From an uncultured Mediterraneibacter sp. (GTDB taxonomy: Bacteria; Bacillota; Clostridia; Lachnospirales; Lachnospiraceae), in contig CALWDM010000014.1 of NCBI GenBank assembly GCA_944376695.1, positions 1 to 45,838 on the forward strand: a DNA stretch of 45,838 nucleotides, given 5' to 3'. A program made the position numbers and the translations under genes. This document shows positions 10,186 to 17,378 of this stretch, in pieces; within the stretch, counting starts at the first letter, position 1; every line of letters starts with the position of its first letter. The notes beneath the pieces were generated by a model. The model was not told where the DNA came from. It saw only the letters and a program-made list of their open reading frames with translations, and did no database searches.

Positions 10186-10751
10186 AGAATATTATGATCG
10201 TCGGCGTGGGCGGTCAGGGAACTCTCCTCACAAGCCGTATTTTAGGCGGCCTGACGATCGCGGGAGGCTATGACGTAAAGCTGTCCGAGGTACACGGGAT
10301 GGCGCAGAGAGGGGGAAGCGTCGTCACCTTTGTGCGCTACGGCGACAAAGTGGCAGAGCCCATTGTGGAAGAAGGCCAGGCTGACGTGATCATCGCGTTT
10401 GAGCGGCTGGAAGCCCTCAGGTACGCGCATTACCTGAAAAAAGACGGGGTGCTCATCGTCAATGACTGGCGGATCGATCCCATGCCGGTCGTCATCGGCG
10501 CGGCGCAGTATCCGGAAAATATACTGGAAAATCTCGAAAAGGATCATAAAGTCTATAAGGTCAATGCCACAGAAGAGTCAAAGAAGCTGGGGAATCCCAG
10601 AGTGTTCAACCTTATCGTGCTGGGGATCGCCGCTCAGCATATGGACTTTACAAAAGAACAGTGGTATGAGGTGATCGAAAAGACCGTGCCTCCGAAGACG
10701 GTAGAGATCAATAAGAAGGCATTTGACGTTGGTTACAGCATTGCGCAGTAA
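10176..10751 (+). CDS. iorB: Indolepyruvate:ferredoxin oxidoreductase, beta subunit
   Basis: The 191-residue product is the gamma-type (POR gamma fold) partner of IorA. It begins MAVKNIMIVGVGGQGTLLTSRIL, the glycine-rich start typical of IorB, followed by the SEVHGMAQRGGSVVTFVR motif. The start lies inside the end of iorA, with AAGGAGGGAG as ribosome site. It completes the alpha2-beta2-type enzyme. Length fits the family. Confidence 0.97.
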   Translation: MAVKNIMIVGVGGQGTLLTSRILGGLTIAGGYDVKLSEVHGMAQRGGSVVTFVRYGDKVAEPIVEEGQADVIIAFERLEALRYAHYLKKDGVLIVNDWRIDPMPVVIGAAQYPENILENLEKDHKVYKVNATEESKKLGNPRVFNLIVLGIAAQHMDFTKEQWYEVIEKTVPPKTVEINKKAFDVGYSIAQ

Positions 10752-10795
10752 CCGGGACTGGAATAAATTTTTTATACAGAAGGGCGGTGATAGCA

Positions 10796-11215
10796 ATGAT
10801 CAGGCAGATATCAGTTTTTGTGGAAAATCAGCCGGGCAGCATGATGAATGTGACCTCTGTCCTTACGGAGGAACATGTGAATATCCGCGCGATCTCAACA
10901 TTTGACACGCCGGAATTCGGCATCCTGCGCCTTGTAGTCGATGATCCTGTCCGAGCAAAAGACAGCCTTACAAAGAGAGGGTTCGTCACCCGGGTGACTG
11001 ACGTGATCGGCACAGAGCTCAAAGATGAAAAAGGAAATCTCAATCAGATGCTCAAGATACTTGCAGACGGACAGATCAATGTGAATTATATTTATTCTTT
11101 TGTGATCCGCGAAGGAAAAGCTCCTGTCATGGTATTTCATACGGATGATTTCGAGAGAGCGGAAAATGTCCTCCGGGCTGCCGAAGTAAAGCTCGTGGAG
11201 GAAGAAGAATTATAA
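10796..11215 (+). CDS. Tandem ACT-domain protein (first copy)
   Basis: The 139-residue protein (ATG 10796; the GTG three codons earlier overlaps the ribosome site GGGCGG) contains two ACT domains. The first starts at IRQISVFVENQPGSMMNVTSVL and the second around residues 70-135, with the motif QINVNYIYSFV. ACT domains bind amino acids and regulate enzymes. Small proteins of this layout often sit next to PaaK-type ligases. It could sense an aromatic amino acid and modulate the ligase or oxidoreductase (inference from context). It lies between iorB and the second paaK. No DNA-binding domain is present, so a direct repressor role is unlikely. Confidence 0.85.
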   Translation: MIRQISVFVENQPGSMMNVTSVLTEEHVNIRAISTFDTPEFGILRLVVDDPVRAKDSLTKRGFVTRVTDVIGTELKDEKGNLNQMLKILADGQINVNYIYSFVIREGKAPVMVFHTDDFERAENVLRAAEVKLVEEEEL

Positions 11216-11239
11216 GGATATCAAAGGAGAAATAATAAT

Positions 11240-12574
11240 ATGGCGGCAGTATCATTGGAAAACTGGGCAGAGCGGATCCGTGATCCGAAGATTGAATGTA
11301 TGAGCAGGGACGAGATGGCGGACCTTCAGAGCCGGCGTCTTGTGGATGTGGTAAAGCGAGTATACGATAACGTGGAATTTTACCGCAGAAAAATGCAGCA
11401 GAAAGGCGTGGAGCCGGGAGATATCAGATCCATCGAGGATATCGGGAAGCTTCCGTTCACTACAAAGGAAGATTTAAGAGACAACTATCCTTTCGGACTC
11501 CTTGCAGTCCCGATGAAAGATGTGGTGCGTGTGCAGGGGACTTCCGGAACCACCGGAAAGCTCACCATTGCGCCCTATTCCAAGAAGGATGTGGATGTGT
11601 GGGGAGAGTGCGTGGCAAGAGGGCTCACCATGGCGGGACTTACAGATGAAGATATCATTCACGTCTGCTATGGGTATGGACTTTTCACAGGTGGAATGGG
11701 ACTGGATTACGGCGCAAACGCGCTGGGCGCGACAGCCATCCCCATGTCAGCGGGCAACACGAAACGGCAGATGATGTGCATGGAAGACCTGGGCGCTACG
11801 GCGTTCGCGTGCACGCCTTCCTATGCCCTCTACCTCGCGGAGTCCATCCAGGAGGCAGGTCTTGTCGACCATATGAAGCTAAAGGCAGGTATCCACGGGG
11901 CAGAGCCGTGGACAGAGGAGATGCGCAAGAAGATCGAGAGCATCCTCCACATTAACTGCTTCGATATCTACGGCCTTTGCGAGATCACCGGGCCGGGTGT
12001 TGCCCAGGACTGCATCCACAAGGCAGGGCTTCATGTGCACTGGGATTATTTCTATCCGGAAGTTATCGATCCGTCGACCAGTCAGCACTGTGCGGACGGT
12101 GAGACTGGCGAACTGGTATTCACGACGCTGGCGAAGGAGGCAATGCCCCTGATCCGCTACCGCACGAAAGACCTGACCAGCATTGACCACAGCACTTGCG
12201 AGTGCGGGCGTACGCTTCCGAGGATCTCCAAGTTCACCGGAAGGACAGATGACATGAAAGTCATCCGCGGAGTCAATGTATTCCCGACCCAGGTGGAGAC
12301 AGCGCTCCTGTCCATAGGCGGCGTGGTAGCTCCTCACTATCTGATGATCGTTGACAGAGAGGACAATATGGACGTCCTGACCGTTATGGTGGAAGTGGAC
12401 GAGAGCGTATTCTCCGACGAGATCCGCAAGCTGGACGCGCTGCGCAATAAGATTGCGGCAGCCTTAAAGACAGCGCTCGGCGTCTCCGTGAGGGTGAAGC
12501 TGGTAGAGCCAAAGTCGATCCAGAGAAGCGAGGGCAAGGCAGTCCGCGTGATCGACAACAGGGATTTGAAATAG
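11240..12574 (+). CDS. paaK: Phenylacetate-CoA ligase family protein (second copy)
   Basis: At 444 residues it aligns along its length with the ligase at 7115: shared motifs are GTSGTTGKLTIAPYS, IYGLCEITGPGVAQDC, YRTKDL and FTGRTDDMKVIRGVNVFPTQVE. The two copies clearly differ in sequence throughout, so the duplication is old rather than recent. This suggests different acyl substrates, for example indoleacetate versus phenylacetate (inference). An AAAGGAG ribosome site precedes ATG 11240. It is followed after 18 bp by its own ACT protein, repeating the ligase-ACT pairing. Confidence 0.93.
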   Translation: MAAVSLENWAERIRDPKIECMSRDEMADLQSRRLVDVVKRVYDNVEFYRRKMQQKGVEPGDIRSIEDIGKLPFTTKEDLRDNYPFGLLAVPMKDVVRVQGTSGTTGKLTIAPYSKKDVDVWGECVARGLTMAGLTDEDIIHVCYGYGLFTGGMGLDYGANALGATAIPMSAGNTKRQMMCMEDLGATAFACTPSYALYLAESIQEAGLVDHMKLKAGIHGAEPWTEEMRKKIESILHINCFDIYGLCEITGPGVAQDCIHKAGLHVHWDYFYPEVIDPSTSQHCADGETGELVFTTLAKEAMPLIRYRTKDLTSIDHSTCECGRTLPRISKFTGRTDDMKVIRGVNVFPTQVETALLSIGGVVAPHYLMIVDREDNMDVLTVMVEVDESVFSDEIRKLDALRNKIAAALKTALGVSVRVKLVEPKSIQRSEGKAVRVIDNRDLK

Positions 12575-12592
12575 CAGAGGGAGGTAGAAGTT

Positions 12593-13042
12593 ATGGGAAT
12601 CACCATCCAACAGTTATCGGTATTTTTGGAAAACCGTGAGGGAAGGCTGGACGAAGTGCTCTCTGTCCTTGCAGGAAATGATGTGAACATCGTTGCTCTC
12701 AGTCTGGCGGATACAACAGAGTACGGTATGCTCCGCATGATTGTATCCGATCCGAATAAAGGGAAAGCAGTCCTGAAAGAAAACGGTATTACAGCCATGC
12801 TCACTGATGTTGTGGCGCTCAGGGTCCCTCACGAGACAGGATCACTCAGCCGCGCCATGCACCAGATCGTGGAGGGCGAGGTGAATATTGAGTACATGTA
12901 TGCATTTGCCAACGGCGAGGATGCTTCTGCTGTCCTCAAATGCGATGACCCGGCAAGGGTAGTGGATATCCTGCGGGGAAGCGGATTCGACGTGTGGGAA
13001 GCTTCGGAAGCGTATGTGTCCAATATAAAGAGCGCATTGTAA
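12593..13042 (+). CDS. Tandem ACT-domain protein (second copy)
   Basis: A 149-residue paralogue of the ACT protein at 10796, starting MGITIQQLSVFLENREGRLDEVLSVL and with a second ACT domain carrying EVNIEYMYAFANGED. The alignable motifs (FxEN, GxLxxVxSVL, VNIxYxYxF) are shared between the copies, but most residues differ. It ends the operon: a strong terminator follows about 80 bp downstream. Its likely role is an amino-acid-responsive partner of the adjacent ligase; this is inferred from gene pairing only. Confidence 0.85.
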   Translation: MGITIQQLSVFLENREGRLDEVLSVLAGNDVNIVALSLADTTEYGMLRMIVSDPNKGKAVLKENGITAMLTDVVALRVPHETGSLSRAMHQIVEGEVNIEYMYAFANGEDASAVLKCDDPARVVDILRGSGFDVWEASEAYVSNIKSAL

Positions 13043-13120
13043 AGGACACATTGCAAAGAACGCATTGCGAAGAACAGCGTTTTTCCTGTCACACATCCGT
13101 AACAGGTTAAAACAATAAAA

Positions 13121-13183
13121 ACAGAGCTGCCGTATCAAAGGTCGGAAACGATCCAAACCAATGATACGGCAGCTCTGTTTTTT
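13121..13183 (+). terminator. Bidirectional terminator between the aryl-acid operon and csp
   Basis: A perfect 17-bp stem (13121-13137 with 13162-13178) has A residues on the left and a T run on the right (13177-13183). Converging genes on both sides make a two-way terminator likely. Confidence 0.9.
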
Positions 13184-13260
13184 AATCGCATTTCTCAGTA
13201 TAGCTTTTTAATAATAAATCAAGTCTGTTTATATATTAAAAGGTACATTAAAAAATCTGA

Positions 13261-13458
13261 TTAAAGTTTTACTACATTTGTCGCCTGCGGTCCTTTCGCG
13301 CCTTCTGTTACTTCGAATTCCACAGCCTGGCCTTCCTCCAGAGTTTTGAACCCATCCATTACAAGTCCTGAGTAGTGAACGAAGATATCGTTCCCCTCTG
13401 AATCGGAGATGAATCCATAGCCCTTCTGGTTATTAAACCATTTTACTGTACCTGTCAT
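13261..13458 (-). CDS. Cold-shock protein, CspA family
   Basis: A 65-residue single cold-shock (OB-fold) domain beginning [17 protein letters not shown], with RNP1-like KGYGFI and RNP2-like DIFVHY motifs for single-stranded nucleic acid binding. The ATG at 13458 is preferred over an ATG five codons upstream because GGAGGGC lies within those extra codons at ideal spacing. Proteins of this family act as RNA chaperones and may be constitutive or cold-induced. The gene has its own promoter about 70-95 bp upstream and a short A/T-rich leader. It is monocistronic. Confidence 0.95.
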   Translation of the reverse strand: MTGTVKWFNNQKGYGFISDSEGNDIFVHYSGLVMDGFKTLEEGQAVEFEVTEGAKGPQATNVVKL

Positions 13459-13527
13459 TGTGTTGCCCTCCATTTAAGAAAAATAAATAAGTTTCTGTAC
13501 TGCCCTGCTGAGGAACAATACTGGCTC

Positions 13528-13556
13528 AGTGTAGCATGTTTACCAATAAAAGTCAA
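13528..13556 (-). promoter_or_regulatory. Promoter of the cold-shock gene
   Basis: On the minus strand TTGACT (13551-13556), a 17-bp spacer and TACACT (13528-13533) preceded by TGC. The predicted start gives a leader of about 60 nt. Confidence 0.7.
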
Positions 13557-13603
13557 CGGATTTCTATGATGTCCCACAAAATTATACAAAAAACCGGGGA
13601 GGC

Positions 13604-13632
13604 TTGTATTTGCAGAGGCAGTCAATTAGAAT
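13604..13632 (+). promoter_or_regulatory. Promoter of the first Rrf2 gene
   Basis: TTGTAT (13604-13609), 17-bp spacer, TAGAAT (13627-13632), about 34 bp before the ATG at 13666. Confidence 0.6.
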
Positions 13633-13665
13633 GGGGGCAGAAGGTATATGAAAAGAGGAATCGCT

Positions 13666-14091
13666 ATGAAAATTTCAACAAAGGGAAGGTATGCCCTGGA
13701 GATCGCTGTGGATCTTGCGATGCACGCTGATTGCGACCACCGGGAGAGCCTGAAGAATATTGCCCGCCGGCGGGGGCTGTCCGAAAAATATCTGGAGCGG
13801 ATCGTGAAAATGCTGTACAGCGCCGGGATTGTATCCTCCGCCAGAGGCGTCCGGGGCGGATACTGTCTGGCAAAAGATGCGCGGGAGATCACTCTGCTGG
13901 AAATACTGGAGGCGTCCGAGGGTGAGCTCGCACCCGTGCCATGTCTGACGCACAGGCCGGACTGTGGTATCGAATGTGATCGATGCCCCACAAGAGAGAT
14001 GTGGGGGGATATGTGGCAGATCATAAAAAAGGCTGCGGGGGAAGTCACGGTGGCGGATGTGTGCACGAAATCCAGATTTAATTTATATTGA
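13666..14091 (+). CDS. Rrf2 family transcriptional regulator with cysteine cluster
   Basis: The product is 141 residues from ATG 13666, chosen because the family starts MKISTKGRYAL and AGAGGA lies seven bases upstream; an ATG six codons earlier is possible. The N-terminal winged helix contains LKNIARRRGLSEKYLERIVKML and ARGVRGGYCLAKD, typical of Rrf2 DNA-binding domains. Near residues 93-108 are four cysteines (CLTHRPDC, then GIEC, then DRC), a pattern compatible with an Fe-S cluster as in IscR, NsrR or RsrR; the ligand set cannot be fixed by eye. It has its own promoter and lies 78 bp upstream of a second Rrf2 gene that has no cysteine. Targets are unknown. Confidence 0.88.
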   Translation: MKISTKGRYALEIAVDLAMHADCDHRESLKNIARRRGLSEKYLERIVKMLYSAGIVSSARGVRGGYCLAKDAREITLLEILEASEGELAPVPCLTHRPDCGIECDRCPTREMWGDMWQIIKKAAGEVTVADVCTKSRFNLY

Positions 14092-14116
14092 CATAGTGGG
14101 AATTTGCTGGTATAAC
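14088..14116 (+). promoter_or_regulatory. Promoter of the second Rrf2 / sulfur operon with GGAATT repeats
   Basis: A near-consensus promoter: TTGACA (14088-14093), 17-bp spacer, TATAAC (14111-14116). GGAATT occurs inside the spacer (14099-14104) and again at 14147-14152, just before the ribosome site. These are candidate operator half-sites for an Rrf2 protein. Confidence 0.7.
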
Positions 14117-14169
14117 TTATATTATATAATACATATCAAAAAAGTAGGAATTAGGAGTGTGGTGCACAA

Positions 14170-14610
14170 ATGAAGCTGTCTACGAAAGGAAGATATGGAC
14201 TTCGCGCTCTGGTTGATCTTGCCGCAAATGAAGAGGGAGAGGCGGTTTCACTGGCCCGGACTGCGCAGAGGCAGAAGCTGTCGCTGAATTATCTGGAGCA
14301 GGTATTCGGGATGCTGCGCAGGGCGGGAATCGTGGTCAGTGTAAAGGGTTCTGGCGGAGGATTCCGGCTGAAACGGGATATGGATGATATCACAGTGAAA
14401 GAAATACTGGAAGCGCTGGAAGGAAAGTTTTCCATTGCGGAAGATGCCGGCGAGGATACGCAGGATCCGGTTCAGAACGCGCTCAGAGACCTTCTATGGG
14501 ATGAGATCGACAGGAGAGTCAATCAATTCCTCCAGGAAAAAACCCTCGGAAGTCTGGTCAGAGAGTACCGGGAAAATCTGGAAACAGGAACGATCATGTA
14601 TTATATCTGA
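14170..14610 (+). CDS. Rrf2 family regulator, cysteine-free, CymR-like
   Basis: A 146-residue Rrf2 protein: MKLSTKGRYGLRALVDLA, then the recognition region LSLNYLEQVFGMLRRAG and VKGSGGGFRLKRD. It contains no cysteine at all, so it cannot hold the Fe-S cluster of IscR-type members. Cysteine-free Rrf2 proteins include CymR, the cysteine-metabolism repressor that works with CysK in Bacillus and Staphylococcus. Here the next two genes are an O-acetylhomoserine sulfhydrylase and cysK, which makes a CymR-like role the best guess. The gene follows a strong promoter with possible operator repeats, so autoregulation is plausible. The CymR assignment is inferred from context and missing cysteines. Confidence 0.85.
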   Translation: MKLSTKGRYGLRALVDLAANEEGEAVSLARTAQRQKLSLNYLEQVFGMLRRAGIVVSVKGSGGGFRLKRDMDDITVKEILEALEGKFSIAEDAGEDTQDPVQNALRDLLWDEIDRRVNQFLQEKTLGSLVREYRENLETGTIMYYI

Positions 14611-14656
14611 CAATAAGAAGTCTGCTGAACAGAAAATGGGAAAGGAAGGTAACGGG

Positions 14657-15940
14657 ATGGAAAGAGAGTTAAAATTTGAAACACTGCAGCTGCATGCGGG
14701 ACAGGAGGAGCCGGATCCGGTGACGGACGCCAGGGCAGTGCCTATCTATCAGACGACATCATATGTTTTTCGCGACTGCCAGCATGCGGCGGCCAGGTTC
14801 AGTCTGGCAGAGGCGGGGAATATATATGGAAGGCTGATGAACCCTACCCAGGGAGTGTTTGAAACCCGCATTGCGGAACTTGAGGGAGGCAGCGCTGCTC
14901 TGGCGGTGGCGTCCGGAGCAGCGGCGATCACGTATACATTTCAGAATCTCGCAAAAGCGGGAGACCATATTGTTGCTTCAAAATACATTTACGGCGGCTC
15001 CTACAATCTCCTCGAGCATACGCTGAGAGAGCAGGGAATCTCGACAACATTTGTTGATCCGGATGAGGAAGGAAGCTTTGAGTCTGCGATCCGGGATAAT
15101 ACAAAGGCTGTATTTATCGAGTCGATCGGAAACCCGAACGCAAACCTTGCGGACATCCGGAGTGTTGCGGAGACTGCGCATGCGCATGGAATTGCGCTTG
15201 TTGTGGATAATACCTTTGCCACGCCCTATCTGCTCCGGCCTTTTGACTATGGGGCTGATATCATCGTACATTCTGCAACTAAGTTTATCGGCGGGCACGG
15301 GACAGCTCTGGGAGGAGTAATTATAGAGAGCGGGAAGACGGACTGGAAGTCTTACGGCAGATACCCGCAGCTTACGACTCCTGATCCGAGCTATCACGGG
15401 GTGATTTTTGCGGATGCGGCCGGACCGGCGGCGTTTGTGACAAGGATTCGGGCAGTGCTTCTGAGAGATATGGGAGCGGCAGTGGCTCCTCTTCATGCCT
15501 TCCTTTTCCTCCAGGGGCTTGAGACACTCTCGCTGAGGGTGGAGCGGCACATTGAAAATACAGAGAAGGTGGTGGCATTCCTGGAAGCGCATCCAAAAGT
15601 GTCTGTGGTGAACCATCCCTCCCTTTCGGACAGTCCCTATCATGATCTTTATAAGGAATATTTCCCGAAGGGGGGCGCATCGATCTTCACATTTGAAATC
15701 AATGGCACAGAGGAGGATACAAAGAGATTTATCGACCGTCTTAAGATCTTTTCCCTGCTGGCGAATGTGGCGGATGTGAAATCTCTGGTCATCCATCCTG
15801 CAAGCACTACTCATTCTCAGATGACAGCCGATGAGCTGGCAGCCTCCGGGATCCGTCCGAATACGGTGAGAGTGTCTGTCGGTACGGAACATATTGACGA
15901 TATACTCTGGGATCTCGGGCAGGCTCTGGAGACGGTGTGA
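14657..15940 (+). CDS. metY: O-acetylhomoserine sulfhydrylase (aminocarboxypropyltransferase)
   Basis: The product is 427 residues from ATG 14657, placed after AAGGAAGG; this gives the family's usual start ([12 protein letters not shown]) and length. It is a PLP enzyme of the Cys/Met metabolism group. The Schiff-base lysine is Lys209 in [11 protein letters not shown], and TTSYVFRD and YGRLMNPTQ are family motifs. It makes homocysteine from O-acetylhomoserine and sulfide in the cytoplasm; some members also act on O-acetylserine. It lies 46 bp after the CymR-like regulator and 63 bp before cysK, so the three probably form one sulfur operon. Confidence 0.95.
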   Translation: MERELKFETLQLHAGQEEPDPVTDARAVPIYQTTSYVFRDCQHAAARFSLAEAGNIYGRLMNPTQGVFETRIAELEGGSAALAVASGAAAITYTFQNLAKAGDHIVASKYIYGGSYNLLEHTLREQGISTTFVDPDEEGSFESAIRDNTKAVFIESIGNPNANLADIRSVAETAHAHGIALVVDNTFATPYLLRPFDYGADIIVHSATKFIGGHGTALGGVIIESGKTDWKSYGRYPQLTTPDPSYHGVIFADAAGPAAFVTRIRAVLLRDMGAAVAPLHAFLFLQGLETLSLRVERHIENTEKVVAFLEAHPKVSVVNHPSLSDSPYHDLYKEYFPKGGASIFTFEINGTEEDTKRFIDRLKIFSLLANVADVKSLVIHPASTTHSQMTADELAASGIRPNTVRVSVGTEHIDDILWDLGQALETV

Positions 15941-16003
15941 TGTACATGTAACAATGATAGCGTAAATAAAAATGAAAGATTACGACAGAAAGGAAGATGA
16001 ATA

Positions 16004-16930
16004 ATGAAAGTGTATCAGAGCATAACAGAACTGGTGGGGAAGACTCCCCTCCTGGAAGTGAAAAATATTGAAAGAGAAAAGGGACTGAAGGCGAAGGTGC
16101 TTGTTAAGCTGGAATATTTTAATCCGGCAGGAAGCGTAAAGGACCGGGCTGCTCTCAGCATGATTACAGAGGCAGAGAAGTCGGGAAGAATACAGCCGGG
16201 AGCCACCATCATTGAGCCGACCAGCGGCAACACGGGGATCGGTCTTGCCAGCGTGGCTGCGGCAAGAGGGTATAAGGCAGTCTTTGTAATGCCGGAGACT
16301 ATGAGTATAGAGAGAAGGAAGCTCCTGCTCGGATACGGCGCCAGGATCGTGCTCACTGAAGGGGCAAAAGGCATGAAAGGAGCGATAGAGAAGGCTGCGG
16401 AACTGGAAAAGGAAACCGAGAACGCAGTGGTGCTCGGACAGTTTGTAAACCCGGCGAATCCGGACGCTCACTATCGGACGACAGGACCTGAGATATGGGA
16501 GGACACGGAAGGAACGGTAGATATTTTTATCGCCGGCGCAGGAACCGGCGGAACAGTGACGGGTGTTGGCCATTATCTGAAAGAAAAGAAAGCAGGGATC
16601 AGGATCATTGCGGCAGAGCCCGCGGCTTCCCCCGTTCTTTCCGGCGGAAAGCCGGGACCCCATGGACTTCAGGGGATCGGAGCGGGGTTTGTGCCGGATA
16701 TTCTTGATACAAAGGTGTATGACGCTGTCAGCCAGGTGACAGAAGAGGAAGCGTATGAAGCCGCAAGGCTTCTGGCATCAACGGAGGGGGTCCTTGTTGG
16801 GATCACATCAGGCGCGGCGCTGCACACTGCTATCAGGGAGGCTGTGAAACCGGAAAATGAGGGGAAGACGATCGTAGCTGTTCTGCCGGATACAGGAGAA
16901 AGATATCTGTCCACTCCATTATTCAATTAA
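16004..16930 (+). CDS. cysK: Cysteine synthase A (O-acetylserine sulfhydrylase)
   Basis: A 308-residue PLP enzyme with the lysine in NPAGSVKDR (Lys46), the [12 protein letters not shown] substrate loop, the [10 protein letters not shown] phosphate-binding loop and the C-terminal [10 protein letters not shown] motif. All key elements of CysK are present and the length is normal. It forms cysteine from O-acetylserine and sulfide. In Bacillus, CysK also partners CymR as a sensor of O-acetylserine, and a cysteine-free Rrf2 gene starts this operon, so a similar pairing is possible here. No terminator is obvious in the 100 bp after the gene. Confidence 0.96.
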   Translation: MKVYQSITELVGKTPLLEVKNIEREKGLKAKVLVKLEYFNPAGSVKDRAALSMITEAEKSGRIQPGATIIEPTSGNTGIGLASVAAARGYKAVFVMPETMSIERRKLLLGYGARIVLTEGAKGMKGAIEKAAELEKETENAVVLGQFVNPANPDAHYRTTGPEIWEDTEGTVDIFIAGAGTGGTVTGVGHYLKEKKAGIRIIAAEPAASPVLSGGKPGPHGLQGIGAGFVPDILDTKVYDAVSQVTEEEAYEAARLLASTEGVLVGITSGAALHTAIREAVKPENEGKTIVAVLPDTGERYLSTPLFN

Positions 16931-17035
16931 CACCGGATACCTACCTTCGTTTACGTGTAGATCTGTGAGGGATGTCATTGCCGGAAAACTCTGTTAAATA
17001 GTGCAACAAATTGCGGTTTCCCGCTGAAACAGCAA

Positions 17036-17064
17036 TTGAAAATTCAGAGGATGTGGTATATACT
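17036..17064 (+). promoter_or_regulatory. Promoter of ptsHI
   Basis: TTGAAA (17036-17041), 17-bp spacer, TATACT (17059-17064), about 39 bp before the HPr start codon. Its -10 region resembles that of the paaK operon. Confidence 0.7.
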
Positions 17065-17102
17065 GATAACAGAATCACGAAGTCAAAGGAGGACAAACAA
17101 TT

Positions 17103-17360
17103 ATGAAAGAATTCAAATACGTGGTTACAGATCCGGAGGGAATCCACGCAAGACCGGCAGGCATCCTTGTGAAACAGGCGGCAGGATATCAGTCAGCTGT
17201 CAAAATCACAAAAGGTGAAAAGACAGCTGATGCAAAGAGAATCTTTGGAGTCATGGGACTGGGTGTCAAGACCGGAGAAGAAGTTACGATCACTGCAGAA
17301 GGAGCAGATGAGGATATAGCGATCGCAGAATTAGAGGCATTCTTCAAAGAGAATTTATAG
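17103..17360 (+). CDS. ptsH: HPr family phosphocarrier protein with Arg at position 46
   Basis: An 85-residue HPr. His15 in GIHARPA is the phosphorelay residue that accepts phosphate from Enzyme I. The regulatory position 46, normally serine (KSIMGVMSLG in Bacillus), is arginine here: the segment reads AKRIFGVMGLG. This copy therefore cannot be phosphorylated by HPr kinase at the usual site. It can still serve sugar uptake, but not CcpA-type signalling through Ser46. It lies 18 bp upstream of ptsI with AAAGGAGG as ribosome site, so it is the PTS-transport partner of this Enzyme I. Confidence 0.95.
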   Translation: MKEFKYVVTDPEGIHARPAGILVKQAAGYQSAVKITKGEKTADAKRIFGVMGLGVKTGEEVTITAEGADEDIAIAELEAFFKENL

Positions 17361-17378
17361 TTTAAGGAGAATCAGGCC

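Noticed and set aside
13600-13620. TTGTATTTGC near the first Rrf2 promoter resembles the terminal repeat of the palindromic elements
   Set aside because: Only about 10 bases match, no partner inverted repeat was found nearby, and the match overlaps a -35 element.
14978-15892. 304-codon minus-strand ORF antisense to metY
   Set aside because: The plus strand encodes a complete PLP enzyme; the antisense product is Arg/His/Cys-rich, typical of a shadow frame.
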